From: Synchiropus splendidus
Lineage: Eukaryota; Chordata; Actinopteri; Syngnathiformes; Callionymidae
Assembly: GCF_027744825.2 (NCBI RefSeq)
Contig: NC_071336.1
Coordinates: 16,524,501 to 16,588,500, forward strand
Length of the DNA stretch: 64,000 nt
Direction of reading: 5' to 3'
Position numbers and translations under genes: made by a program. The notes beneath the pieces are model-generated. The model did no database searches, was not told where the DNA came from, and saw only the letters and a list, made by a program, of their open reading frames with translations. Below are positions 1 to 15,100 of the stretch, piece after piece. Each line of letters begins with the position of its first letter. Positions within the stretch are counted from its first letter, which is position 1.

Positions 1-70
1 AAGTTGAACTAATACCTTCAATATTTAACAAGGCTGAACACTGAATCATTTAAGTGTGATACGTTCTTAC

Positions 71-167
71 CTCATTGCCAGACCACCTCTTGCTGCCACT
101 GTCCACACTATTAAAACCAGAGTCCAGGCCTCCAAAAGGACCCGAGAACAGCTCCTGGTCAGACAGA
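71..167 (-). CDS. lrch4: lrch4 coding exon 6
   Basis: Acceptor TTTCCTGCAG|TCTGTCTG and donor AATGAG|GTAAGA. Reads CLSDQELFSGPFGG, then LDSGFNSVDSGSKRWSGNE, matching the segment after the LRRs in LRCH4. The intron that follows runs off the window. Confidence 0.92.
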
Positions 168-3100
168 CTGCAGGAAAACACACAGCACACTCATAAGCAT
201 AAAGTGAAGTAGAACACAGGGGTGTTGTTGTGGTGAACAGCAGGTCATTAGTCACCCAGACCCGTCCAAGAATCACACAGTGGTTCTTTATCTCTGGTCC
301 AGGTTGTGCAGTCAACACCAGCGTGAAAAATGTTTAATAAATGCACCCTTATGCGCCAATACCTCTCAGAGTCATCCTTGATTGAACCATTTCCAGTATC
401 TTGTGTTCGAGACACGGAGGAGTGATACAGTATATCAACATCAACATGAGCTCTTCTAATCCTGTAATAACGCCATCGACTGCAAACATCACTTAAACGC
501 AGCTGTCATCTGAATGTGGCCACAACTGCAGCTATGGCAACCACTTCCTGTGTTTACTCAGAGTTTACTTCAAATTAAGCCCATTTCAATGTGATAAGAT
601 TAGACGGTCACAGCAGCACAGCACACGCACAGCCAAATGAATAAACCGGCGACGGGTCCTTCATCTATATAAGATGATTAATAGCTAAATACTCAGGTCA
701 AGAAGTCATATCAAATATGATGTCGAGAGAAGATTAAGCACTAAACTCCTGAAATTAAATAAGCTACACCATAAACACAGGCTACAACTGGTCTAGTGCT
801 TCTCAGGCTGCTGTGTTCAGAGGCTGCAGCCATAACAGCATGCACCTGTAAAACATATCCTAGACAACTGTCTCTAAGCTGTAGTGATAACATGACCAAC
901 CAACACCATGGTTACGAGCAGCACTTCTTCAATTTTACCAGGAATAAATAAGTGGCGGCCGAGTTCACATGCCCCGCCTCCTCACCAGCTGTTGAATCCA
1001 GTAGGCCGCAGGTGTCTCTCCAGCTCCTCCTGGCTCCGCTTACAGGCCTCCATGTTCAGGTACTTAAAGATGTGGTATTTGCCTTTGGAGCAGATGGAGG
1101 CTGGGGGCATCTGAAGCGGGTTGTTGTCCAGTAAGATGCTCTGGAGATGACGCAGGTGCCGGTAGCACAACGGCACGTGGGTGATCCGATTACAGGACAC
1201 ATCGAGGCGCACTAGTGGGAGCTCTGAGATTTCTAAACGGCAGAAGGAAAGAATACGTTTCTTGGTGACTTTTTAATGAACCACAGCCTCCTTTATTGCT
1301 GTGTTAAGGAGTCACACTCAACAATGTACCCCAGACAAAACAAAAGGCTGGCAACAATACAGTTTTTACCAAAGAAGCCCATGTTGAAGGAAAAAAAAAA
1401 ATCTCAAACCAAAGCAACATGTGTAGCAGGTGGTGGACAAGAGGAAAATGCAGCTTGACTGTTAGTTTGCACAGAAGAGTCTGTAAACCGAGTGGATATT
1501 TGAAGGAGTTACCCTCAGGTAAAGTGGTGAGCTGGTTCCTTCTCAAGTTCAGGTCCCTCAAGCACTCCAACTGGCCAAGCTCCGCAGGCAAGCATTGCAG
1601 CTCATTGCAGCTGACGTCCTGTAACATATTGAAATTGTTAAAACAGAATGACATCACTGGGTTAGAGAACAGGCTGATCCAAGACACTCAATGTTCTCAC
1701 TCAGCATCAATACCCAGACAAAACAGCGTCAGTTAAGTACAAACAAAAGGATATACTGTAACCACAATTGTGAGCGGATGGATTTTCGCTAAGACAGATA
1801 TATGTGAGAGGCTGCTTGTGTTGCATCATACCAGCTGGCGTAGGTGTGTAAGCGAGTATATGGAGGTGGTCAGAGACGACAGCTTGTTGTTGCTGACGAT
1901 AAGAACTCTTAGGAGGGGGAGCTGGAACAGTGACGGGGGTAAACTGGAGAGAAGATTTCGACTGTGGACACAAGAGCGAGCCATTAGTGCAGGTTAGTAC
2001 AGGATTGACGGATTTCCAGACAAGGTGGATGACAAGCTGGTGATGAGCCAGCGGTGACTCACCTGAGGTTGAGGTAGGTGAGGGCCTGGAGGTTCCCCAG
2101 GCTGGACGACAATGAGCGCATGCCATTGTGGTAAAGGCTCAGAGTCTCCAGGGAGATAAACTGACACAGCTCCTCTGGCAGCTCACACAGACGATTCTTG
2201 GAGAGATCTGAAAACAGAGTAACTATCCATGTAAGCTGTGTCTCCAAGCTTCAATCAATCATCGGATCTGGTTTCAACTGGAGTGTCTCCTTGTGGGAAA
2301 TACACTCATGGAATTGGGTTCAAAAGTGAACACTCCAATGTTGAAGGTCCAAACTCTAAAAGATACATGCAAAAGCCGAGCTTGAATATAGTCAAACTAG
2401 GGGAAAAATTCTGACCTTATGTGCTGAACAAACACACCATTTCAATTCCTGCTGGGGACAGATGTTTTTGGTTTCCATGTGTTATTTGTGTCACAACTTC
2501 CACACTACTTCCTGAGACCACAGGCCTCCCTTGGTGATCCCACACTGCTGTGACAGAAACACCCATCAATTTCTGGCCAATCTGAGCAAGCATCTCCAAA
2601 AATAACTGCTGGGTTGCTAAAACTCCAGTTTCCAGAGAACCAATATGTAGGCCAAAGTCAAAAGATCCTGAAAGGACACGGACGAGGGAGAAAGTGGGAA
2701 AAGAACTAGTGTCTGATTAATCATTCAAAGGTTCTGCCTCCAGTGTTTTTGCATGGGCATGTTGTCGATCTGACACGTTTGCTTGGAATCATTCCTTTTA
2801 GTGCTGTTCATTAATTGATGAAAGTAACATTCACCAGCACTAATCCAAACCAAAGGTGTCTTTGCATGTACTGACACCACACTACTTCAAAACACAAATA
2901 TTGTAAGCTGGAGAATACGCACATATTTGTGCTTCTGTTAAGTCAAAACCACTCGTGCCAAACTCAAGGTTTGGGGGCCAAATTGAGTTTGACACAGTGG
3001 CCCACCAGAGCTTTAAATGAAATTCAGATGAACACAAATGCAAAACACATAAAAATGACCCACAATCATCATGTCTAGTTCCAGGTTTATCCCACATCCA

Positions 3101-6100
3101 TGCATTAGGTTTGCAATGTAAGATCACAGACCACACCATCAGCAGTCATGTTAAACCTTCAAAGGATCGACCCCAGCGATTCAGAACCATTAGCACCGAG
3201 CTCCCACTGGCAGCCGGATGAGACTCACGTCTGTCAATGGCAGACAGCCCGATGGCAGTTTATTGATCCTGTGCACAACCCGGGAGGTAGAAGTCACAGC
3301 CAGATCCAAATCTTTGTTTTACCGGAATTTTTCACACTTGAAAGGAAAATACAGTGGAAAGTTTTAAGGTGACAATGAGGCAAGTTTAATCTTGACTTGT
3401 CCTGCATCAAAGAGGGGTCATTTGTAGGTAATCGATCCTAAGAGGGGGCCCTTATTTCCAGTTGCAGTAGTAATGAGAAACCAGTAAGAACATCTCAAGC
3501 TCTCACGGTCTTCTCCAGCTCAGCAGCATGTTCTTGTCACATTACATATGGTGAGAGTGGAAAGATCATGTACAGCAGCTCGGTATCCTGGTCGCTCCCG
3601 TCTTCACTGTCCCATAGCTGCAGGGGGGATGTCTGAACAATAGGTGGGGGTGGAGATGGTGGAGTGTGTGCATGTGTGTGTGCGTGTGTGTGTGTGCGCT
3701 CCGGGGGATGGAGGGGTTGTCCTGCCCCTCCATTATGGTTGCACAGACCAACACACGACGTGACGATTCAGCAGTTTGGTTCCAAAACGTAATTTACTTG
3801 ATTAGCTAAACACATCTTTCTTTGTAAATGACTTTGATGACTTAATTGTATTGTACGTTCCTGTTCAGGGGGGGTTTGTCAAGATAGTGGACTGGTGAAT
3901 ACACAAATGAGCTGTACTTCAACGATGTTTCCAAGAGCCTCACTAACAATACAAACTGTGGGTGGAAGTCGCAGAGGGTCTCCTAAATTAATACAGAAGG
4001 GATTTGAAAACAGTCGGCGTGAGTTATATGTTTTGATTTTCTAATTGTTACAGGCTACAGGAACAACTCTGCGGCGTAATGAGCAACTGAAGGTGTCGAT
4101 TTATAGTCATGTTTTATCAGCATAAGACTCTAACAAGAGTAAAGGGAAGCACTCTTTCAGAGAGTAAAGCCATTGGTCACACACTACTAGATAATCAAAG
4201 TGCTGTATAACAGGTCGGGGTTTTCCAATGTTCATTTAAAGCACCTCTGTTTGTGTTCTCGCAGTGCTGTTGTGAGAGCAGACTAAATACATGTTTGGAC
4301 TGTATTATGAGCAGGGCGACACAAGCTCCATTCATGAACAGCTACTGTACATTTAACTGATCTAGCTTGAAATATGCTATAGATCTCACATATGATGTCT
4401 GTGAATTTGAAAGACACATTCTAATGCCGTGGGAGCCACATCAAAAGTTACTTTAGGTTTGGTGTGATATGTAGTAGTGAACTACAATACTCATCGCAGA
4501 CTCTCACTCAATTGTTGGTCGAGTGAGAGGCAGCAGGCGTGACAAGCTATTCAGGGTCACAGTAAGAGTTTAGTGATGTCAGCTAATGTTTGCTGTCTTC
4601 TACCTTTGATACTTTAGTAACGTTAGCATCTGCCTTAGCGCTGGAGCTGTCGGATTCTGAGTGAGTAGAACTTTACTCATCAGAGACCAGGCTCAGAACA
4701 AGTCATTGCAATATGTTAGCTACACAGTGCACATATTCCTGTCTTGTGTTGTTACTTTTTAGTGCACATGCTAGTGCTGTATGTGGTGCTGTACATCTCT
4801 GACATTGAGTTCAGGTTTTTTTCTGGAGGATACAGTTAAGGTGGGAGCAGTTGCTGTCTAAGAGGCTGCCCAAACTCTAAAGCTCCACGGGAAACCCTTT
4901 AAGAAAATGCCACAAATATATTTATTTATAGTAATGGATTACTAAACTGACTTATAGTTAAGAATATTGACGCCTGTCCTATCCAAATTTACAGCGAAAC
5001 TATTTATTGCCATAGTACAGTTGCAGCCCCAAAATGGATTTCTGACCGAATCACCTCTGTAACTGCTGAAACAAAGCCAGCCTGACTCACTGTGGGCATC
5101 ATGGGAAAAGCATCCGCTGTGGAACGACTGCAGTGGCCAAGCTCGGTTCCGGAGAGCATGAACTAAAAGGGCCCAGAGCCAAGTCCAGCTCAGCCAGGAT
5201 TAACACAGCTCCAAGCAGGAGAAGACTCAAAGTCACGATAGCAAGTCCTCTGCCTACTGACCGAGAGATGACTCACAGTCGTGTCCTACCTGAATGTACC
5301 AGTGAGCTCTGATTTGAAAATAGCACACAGCCAAATCACAACTGAACTGTAAGCATTAGTGGCCAAATCATTTCTGACAGAATGCACTTACTTGGGACGC
5401 TAAAGCCAAGCCTTTCAGAAGAGCGCCATCTATACCTCTGAACAAGTGAACACATGGACTCGCTAAGCTCAGGCAAAACTGCCAAGTGTACAAAACACCT
5501 CTTTCATTATGGCATCATTTTTAAATGAAGGTGTCAGCACATTAAGAGACACGTGCGGTATTGAGAGTAGACTGCAGGTTTCACCCCAGAGGCAAGAAAT
5601 CTACAACACATATTTTGTTCTGCTGATCACGGGCACTTCAGTGGCATTCAGGAGCTGCTGCGGCCGAGGGGTTGTGCTGGTTCAGAGAGGGACAACAGTG
5701 GCAGAATCATGTCACTGGATGTTCCACACAACTTTAATTGAGATTCAGAAAAGAACATGAAAGTGGAATGCAGTGACCTGTATCCTATTTTTAATACAAG
5801 ATCTTAAAATAGATTCCATAGAAATGCCTCGGACTGATTTCCGAACAAAGCATGAATGAAGCAGCGATTCCCACAGGGCAGAGGTCCAGAAGTAGGACAA
5901 CGCAACTGAGCTGGACAATCACAGAAGAAGAGCAACAGAGAGGATGAGATTTGTCACTTTGGCTGATTCGCTGTAAAAATATAAAACTTCTTAATCTGAA
6001 ATTTTATATTAGCGCTGCACTCCAGAGAACCAGAACAAGTCAGACCTATTGAGGACCTGACCCTATCTCCAGCCAGTAGAAATGTGTGCCAAACTTTTGG

Positions 6101-9100
6101 CGAACTTGCCACGATTAACCTCCAGAGATTAACTCTCGATAGTGACGAAAATAACTCATCTGATGATCCCTGATGAGTTGCAGGGGTTACCAGGGAGATT
6201 TGTGGCACACTCACGATCATCTTTCATTTGTAGGAAATGCTACCATTCAGAATAAAATAACATGCCTCAAGCTTTTGCAAATAACAGACAGACTTGGAAA
6301 AAAGAGCCTTTCTGATTCCCACATTTGCATTTTGTCTGCACTCAAATGTTTGTTCTTACCATATAACGTGTGTCTTATTACTGTTCATTCAACAGTGATC
6401 GACAAACAGAAAGACACATTATAAAGTGAACTTTCAGTCATCTAAAACGACACAACTGACTGAAGAAAATGACTGGATCTGAAGCAGTCATCTCATGCTA
6501 GGAACCTTGTTGCTAAGGGACCATGCTACTTACTGTTTAGCTATCACTAGGATTCAAGCTGCCAACTAAACTGGCTTGCCCTGATATTATCTGAAAAGAG
6601 AACGTCTGACACTACACCAGATATTGAAGCCCAGAAGCTACACTACCTGCACGGCTCTTGTTTTTGGCACCTATGGGACGTATACGTTGATTGATCATTC
6701 AAGTATCAAGTAGACGACAACTGAATTAGAATGTAAGAGTGTGCAAGCCTTTTCAGCTACCTCAGGTTACCTGTTATCTCTGACCACAGTTGTTATTATC
6801 CTGTGTGTGTCAGCACAGCTCTAACCGATTCAAGTCTGTGCATGCTGCGCCTTCTCCTACACCAAACCAGCGGAAGCAGGAAGTTCAGAATAGTGATTCA
6901 CAGTTTAAACCCACAGACTCGTCCGCACTTGGGTGATGAAGATATTTGTCACTGACATGTGAGCTTGCAAACCCAGGTCTATCTGACATCAAATTCTGTT
7001 CACTTCAACCTACAAGGCACAAAGGAAGAAAGGATCTTCTGTGTAAAATTTGTGAACGAGGACGCAGCAACTTCACAAAGCAGCCAGATACAGGGCCTAA
7101 AACTGTCAGAGGATTTCAACGGATCAGCAGAAAGAGGAGGATTGTGCTGTCAGAGCAGAAGCTGAGTCTGATCCCAGGTCAAGCTCTGATGACATCACAG
7201 CTCACCCACTGACCTATTGAGCGTGTGACAGGTTGACAAACACTTATTTAGTCTTTGGTCTTTTATAAAGTAAAACTTAATGACCATAAAAGTAGAGGAA
7301 CTGTGTCTTTTGTAGTTGGTGTTGCATAACAAGGAAGCCTCTCAGAGGAAGTGCACAATCTCTCTGACATAATCAGTCCTCGCTTCAGTGTTCCAGAGTC
7401 TTGTTCCATCTCAGCACTGAAAGTTCTCTACCACCAATTACTGAGAGAGTGGACGCAGCCAGAGACATGATCTGTCAGTTTGAAGAGAAGAGGAAAGGCT
7501 AAAGAAAATTCCCAGATTTGTTTGGACAGTATTTCTGTAATAGACGGCACTCAGTGGAACGTAAAAAGTGAGAGGTGGGGACACCACGTTCCCATTGTCA
7601 ACCATGGAACTTGACAGAGTACCGCATCACTCATTTTTGGAGTTTCTTAAACAGCTGTCCTGCTCACTTCAGGGCTTCTTAAATGATAATGGATGCCACT
7701 GGAGCACGATGGAAAAGTTCTTCCTCCCTTTTCACCTCACAGTGAATGAATGAGTGAATATGTGGGTGACTGAGTGAGACATTTTCCACTGAAGCACATT
7801 TATTGCTTCAATGTATTATTAAACAGACAGGCTTCATTTCTTCTTTACTTCTCATTAACTTATCAGCAGTCTTAGGTTTGACACCATTTCTTATCCTTGC
7901 TATCGATCACTGACTTTCATTTTTGAAAATGTGACATGGGGACGGCCTCCAATGAGATAGGGTTTGTTTGTTTTTAACCCTTTGGTTTAGCAATTACAGT
8001 AGCTGTTTTTCCAGCGCGAAGTTTGAAAATCGTGATCTGATGTCTTCAGTTTAATGTGGCTCATTCACAGTAATTATTGATAAAATACAGAGTTTCTAGT
8101 ATCAAATATTCTACACATAAAGTTCTTAGAGCTCTTTCAGATCAATAAATCCACTCACTGCCCAGCTCATCTCAGTTACAGTGGAGAAAAAGAGATAAAC
8201 CCATACTGCAACAACAAAACGGTGCTGTAAAAAGGTCCTTAAAAAGTTGTGTCAGAGCGTTCACAATTGCTGTGCTCAACAGATGTAAGAAGCAGGCCGG
8301 CAGCTAGAACATGATCGAGAGAGATGGGTGAAGATCTCCAGAGGATTAAGAGAATTGGGAAGATGATAGGAGCCTACATTTATGTATATACATGTAAAAG
8401 TTCATTCCGAGTGCCTTCAAAGTGAGGCTTCTTCGGCACATTGAGGAAATCTACTCATCAAATTTTGATAACATTAAATGAAATGAAAAGACACAGATTC
8501 CCAGGCATTTTCTTAACTCACTGGGTTGCAGAAATCACAACAGTACAAAGATTGTTGCGCAGTAACCACTACCACAATGCTAAAACTCAATGACAATGAA
8601 ACAACTTTCTTATTGACTAAGTGTATTCATGTGCAATATTATGCATTGTAAGAGATGTTAAAAAGAGACTGGGGGAACTTGAATGACCTTATAACATCAA
8701 CATCAATGCCATAGTTTATTGTTGTTTTTCAAATCAGTGCTTCTCTGTTCTGTAACACTAACCTACAACATACCTGCAGAGGTGAGTGGTTATCAGGTTA
8801 CTGCTCCTCAAAAGACAACATTACAAAAGACCACTTATTTTTACCACAGCTCGTTCAGAACAAGAAGCCGAGTGAAAGAGCAATGGGCCGTGACCAGCAG
8901 CTGAGATACACAGGCCTCAAAAAGAAAAAAGAGAAGAAAAAAGGCGCTATTTTTTAAGGTGTGAACATCTGTCTCATCTCCATCGCCACTGACATCATTT
9001 AATTCACAAGTAAACTTGGAAAGGTATCCCCTGATGAGTCAACAAACCCCTTGCTGCGGGCTAAGAGAACAGGGGTTGCATTCGTCTGTTCCTGGAACGA

Positions 9101-12100
9101 AACTCACTGAAGAAAGACAGTGCAGAAGGAGGGGCGGAGGAATGAATGAGTAACAGCCGATAATACCAGCGGGATAGAACAGACAAAAGAGGTGTGGAGC
9201 AGCCAGGGAGGGAATAAAAGCAAAACAATAAGACCCGCCATGACAGTGCCAGGACAACAAATCCCCACGAGGAGTGACTCAACAAAAACAAGCAGCAAGT
9301 CCACATGGAAGCTGGGAAAAGACTGCAAAACATCACTAAGCTTTCCAGCTCCATATTCCTGTTGGACAAGCAATTTGAATATGTAAAAAAAAAAAGTATC
9401 AAACGGCAGGAAAGTGCGAGAAATACATGGTGCTGCAACGACTAGTCGAGTATAATAAACTGAGCGTTGCAAACGGCTGAGACTCTGCGATCATCGGGTC
9501 AACAAACTATTCAAACCACATTTTGAGCAATTCAAGTGTTAAAACAGCATTTTACACATAACAACATTTACATACAATTGCGTCCCTTTTGTAGTGACTC
9601 TAACAGTATAATCACAAGACTATCTCTTTGTCAACCTGCAGTTATTGTAAACCGCCATGTTCACTAACCATTAAGATAGTTGGAGACTAATTGACGATTA
9701 AAAGACACTTAAATGGCAACTTTGAAGTAGAGAATCAGGAAGTGAGTAGCAGAGGAATATGAAGACTAGAGGAACGATGACCATTTTGGAAAAGGCTGCA
9801 CCTTGAAAAGTTGCATCCACATCCCAAGATGGATGTCAAATGGCTACGGATTGTGGTACGTGGATGAAAATGCGTTTGTTGATAGTAAAAAGGTGATTCC
9901 AATCATGACCATAAGGTTGGATTCATATCTTAAGACGCCAAGCTGCACATTCAGTGGACTCAAAAGGACTTTCTACTCCATCAATCCAGGAAGTTAATGC
10001 ACCTAAGAATGAACCTGACCAATGTGAAGTGGCTATGGATAAGGTGGTGTGGGCTGATGCTGTTATCTGAGCTCCGCTTGAGCTTCCTACCTGCTCACTC
10101 TGCTTCACTTGTCTAACAACAACGCCACTCAAACACCGTTGGGTTTGATTTCACCAGATTGCTAACTCAACTGGAAGTCTGTCTCCAGTGATCACAGTTA
10201 GGACTGTCAGAAGCCAATTATTATCTCACGGTCTCTCTATCACCATACAGTGACTACAGCATCGATATTGGAGCTTATGATAAACAAAACCCTCTTTCAC
10301 ATGGTGCCTGTTGTAACTATCAATAGAAACCGCTTGGATGAACAGTTTTCACCTTCATAAGCTTAAATTCCAGGTGCCCAGTTTTATCATAGAGTGGTGG
10401 GCTTGTCTAGAATCTAGCCTTTAATTATAGGAGTCGCTGCTGCAATTCATCAGCTAGTTCAAAGCTCAACATCAGAGTAGGACATGACAGGATAATGACA
10501 TCTTCTTACAATCACACATCTGGAAAGAAATTAACCTCCCATCCTCCCATCATTTAGAGAGGCACCATCCATATCCACTACCCAGCATTTCAGAACTCGA
10601 GAGATTGATTTGTGGGGTTAAATTGCACATGGCATAACACTTGACTTCTGACATTTGAGAGAACTCAAAGGATATGTGTCGTAGCTTTATGTCGACATCT
10701 TGCAAATCCACAGGATCAAAGTTGTACGCGGATGCACCACAGCACACCACAGAGTCTGAGTAAATTCTTTCAACCAGAATAACACCTAAAATGTGGAAAA
10801 TAAAAAAGGAGACCAGATCAAGTCCCTGACTCTCATCGGATGACTCATCATATTAGCCTCACAAACATCCTTCGCTGTAAGTGGTGGAAGAAACAAAAAG
10901 GTTCTGAACGCTAGCCGTTTTGCTAATATGTGCTAAAAATTTCTGCCACTCTGGTGTCTGTTCCTAGAGTGACTCACCAGAATATTTTCCAGAATTGCTG
11001 CAACCCTGGAGGCTTGCAGAGTCCTGTTGCAAGAGGAGAGAGCAGCACGGGCTAAAACAATGACTGCTGAGTAACAGACACTCGAAACAGTGTTGTCAAT
11101 GCACAGCATTGACTATTTCAAAGGTGTCGAGCCACGATTGAAAGGTAAAACCAACATCATGGCTCGAGATCTAAACAGAAAATAGTCTTTTATCTATAAG
11201 TATGAGTTCTTAGCTTTGACTGCTTTCATGATCCCAGTCCTGATTGACTTGTTTACACGACGACTGACGGCTTCATTTCTAGAATCACTCAGTGTTGCTG
11301 TCACAGATGGTGCTCAATATATTCAGCTTAACAGCCAGATTTCCAACTGGATGGTGCAGATCAAAAGTTGAGAAACTGCTACAACAAATTATTCAGTAAG
11401 AAAAAATACAGACAGATTTTCTTCCCAAAATTCTATTGTCAAAGAATGTTGCTTCAAATGTGTTTACACAATTTCTTCATTTCCTCATGAAGATGGTGCA
11501 ATGAGAGTGCAGGTTAGAAAAAGAAGAACAAAAAAGAGACTAAATGTCTGAAGAGGATGGAGTAGGAAACTGTTATCATTACATTTGTGTACAACAGATG
11601 ATGGCAACGCTCTTTAAGATGTATTGTACTCTGCAAATCGACTGGCCCTCCCCTTCAGGCTGTCGCCTTCCGCCTACACCCTTCATCTCCCACTCTTGCC
11701 TCGCTCCCTCCTCCTCCTCCTCACACTTTTCTCCCTCCTACAGACTGCAGGTCTGTAGAACTATGCAAAGCTCAGGATGAACATGCAAAAGTAAAAGCCT
11801 CACCAGCACATCTAGAATTCAAAAACTTGACAGGGGTACAGCAGCTGCCTGCCATGTCCGGACAAAAGAGCACATTCCATAAAAATCACTTAAAAGGGAA
11901 AAGCCCAAGAGAGTCAAGATCATCACAATAGAATCGCAGGTGAGAGAACCCTGCATCTGTCCATTCCAATTAAAGCTCCCCTGCGAAAACAGTAGCTTTT
12001 CTTAGTGACTGAAGGCCAATGGATTATGCTGAAAAATGAAACTTGGAAAGTGAAAGCCATGCAAACACATGAAGCCGACGAGTGTTCCAATCGTCATGGC

Positions 12101-15100
12101 AACCACATGCTCACTGCAGAAGTGTTAAAACCCAGCTAAAGCACAGAGAAGGAAACAGTAATAGAATGATGGGAGCGAATGAAATTAAACCGTCTAAATA
12201 TAAACACAGCAACACTGGAGGAATGAAGATGAGGACATGAAAGAGAGTATGAAGAATGACATAAACGTACAGTAAAACCTACAGTACAGACATACAAAAG
12301 CAACAGGCCAAAACCATAAAGAAAGAAAACATCTGCTTAAATAAAGATAGAGTTTACATGTGCACACAATCACTAGGGGAGTACTCACTGCAAACAAATG
12401 CTGCGACAATAGCAACTGGCAATGCCTGTTTTTTCATTGAATATAACAAAATATAAAAGGCAGTAGGAAGCATCAAGCAAATCAGCTATTAATCGGAACT
12501 ACTTTTTCTTTATGCACAGCGGACGTAAAACAAGTCGTCAGGGCATGAAGACGTGTGTATTTGGAACTCATTGTTCAGCATTATACACACCGCAACATCC
12601 AATAAGACAAATAAATAAAACATGCATGTTGGAGGAGCAAAAGGAAAAACCACATTCAGGTGGTCTCCGGTCCCAAGGCAAGACCTGGGACGTGTACTGT
12701 GGGAGCAATAATGATGCAGGGAGTACAGTCCACTCACCCCTGAGCCTCAGTCTTGTCTGGAAACTCCAGTAGTGCTTAGTCAGCAGACCCCAGAGACCCA
12801 AAGGCTATTTAATTATTTACAAGTAGATAGGATATTAAAAAGTATTCTGCAAGCATGTGGGCAGCCAAAGAAAGGGGGCTGAAGCAGGAGTAAATAACAC
12901 CAGACAACAACACTACAGTTTAATGAAGGGATGAGAAACATGTCAGCGTTGCAGCACATCACAGACACAAACATGTGTAACTGCAACTTCACAGAGTCGA
13001 TTGCTATCACATACCAACTTCCTCAGTGAATCCGCCATCTGGACGCCAAACTCTGTGGGAGTTCATGCATCAACGGGCTTATATAAGCCACACAAGGCCT
13101 GAGCTTTCATTATTCACCAGTCCACTCCACACCATTAGATTATTCACGCACACGCGCTAATAGTGTGTCATTGTGTCGTGTTTCAGGACAGACTGTGGAA
13201 TCAGACTGTGCCCATTAACTAATGGCAGCCAGGCCAACATGGAAGAGACCAACATGTGAAGTGCAACCTTGATGACCTGGTTTCAATCCAATTTCAGCAC
13301 CAATTGGATCCCAATGCAAATGCTACGGCTTGTTGGCAACAGATCAGCAAACGTACAGCTACGTACTTAAGGGTCCAAACCAACACAAATGCTGCAGCAA
13401 GATGACAAAAGCAGGTATCAACCCTAACTTGGATCCATGAGTGACTGAGGGCTGCTGAGGTTCAATCACAGCAGACAGAACAAAAAAGAAGTCACATTTG
13501 TTGTGGGAGTGTTTCATTATTCTATACTTAGATTGGATTTGTAGAGAGAAATACATAGAATTTTAAATCATTGTCTTAGATTAAAGTTCTTTATTGTGGG
13601 AAATTTCTCATAGTGCTAGTCACAGTTGTAAAGTCTTAATGTTTATGGTCCTTCAACTTCAAACGACGTCAACTGTGTGTGCGCAAGCCTTGTATAGTAA
13701 ATGAAGAACTCAGCCGCTGAATATTTAGGTGACACCCAAACCTCTAATCCACATTTGTTGACTTCTTTATTCGCACACTTAAATATTTATTTGAAGTGTA
13801 TCATGTGACGTCGACGGCTAATCTGCGCGCAGGAGAGACCATTTTGTCTCGTCCTGTACAGAACAACAATCATGGAGTGCCCTGATCAAAGAGGCTCGGG
13901 ATCTCGCACTGAAAGCACACTTGCATGCTTCAGTCTCCAATCCAGGACTATGTATGGTCGAGCATGAGGCTGCTGGTGTCCTCCGGTCTTCCTCCTGGCG
14001 TCTCTGCTCTACTCTGGTTACCTCCCGGGGGACCAGAGAGTGGTATTCCCCCTCCCCACCAGCTGCTGTTCAGCCCCAAAACACACACATTCAGATTTGC
14101 AAATGAAATTGTAGTGTGACAAAGAAGTCTGGAGTTAAGGTGGGGCACTGAACGAACATCACATAAATTATCAGTGAGAAGGCGACCAGAGAATATTAAA
14201 AGATAGCTTCAATCAAAATTCGCAAGATCGTCCAGAGCGGAAGACGTCACACACATGTTCACATGTTCATTTGTCAATCGAATCACTAGTTGCTTTGAGT
14301 CAGCTCTGCAGTACATTGTAAAAGTTCCCCAAAATAAGAATATTTTTTAATAAATTCATCAAAGACCTCACACATTTCATGAAGAACTGTTTTTGTTTGC
14401 ATTTATTTAAATGGAATTTGCATTACAGGTGCTTTCATGTACCATGGCTATAACACTGCTATTGAACCATTTATTTTCAGTTGCACTAAGTTGGTTACAA
14501 AATAAAATTGTTCATCTACACAACAATTACACTGCTCCAGCATGATTATTAGCAGATGTACCTTCTATCTTCTACCTATTTCTAAACTGGTTGAGATAAA
14601 GTAAAATTAATAGAGTAAACAAAAAAGGTAAAGATAAATGAGACAGGGAAACACAGAAGTTATTGAAAGGTTAATTTATAATACATACTGTATATTCTTA
14701 ACCCCTTTATTTCCACAAAACTACAAACCCTGCTTTTAAACAACAGATCTGTACAGTGTGTAGCTTGAAACATCTCTGGGTGTTACCCTTTCCTTTTGGG
14801 CCCAATCTGAAAACATTGAAAAACAGAGTTGAAGTTTAGGTTGCATGAACTGTGGTGCAAGACCGAGTCAAGGAGGAGTCAGAACGCAGACGAAGCAGAA
14901 GTGAAGACAGTGAGCAAGGAGGGAGGCCACATCCGCAGCACAGAGGAAACACAACAGCAGGGGGGCTGCAACACACTGCGCCGACATGCACGCACACTGT
15001 CTCACTTAATGACACACAGCAGATGTAAACAACTGACGGGGAGGGCTGCATCCATATGTCGGATACACACACAGGCCCTGCTGAAATTTCGACTTATCAA

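Noticed and set aside
67..318. 83-codon minus-strand frame
   Set aside because: It is a wrong-frame reading across lrch4 exon 6 and its intron; the real frame is offset.
9039..9472. Overlapping Leu/Phe/Ser-rich minus-strand frames that might look like a membrane protein
   Set aside because: Three overlapping frames of similar composition on the complement of purine-rich DNA. This is a composition effect, with no family match.
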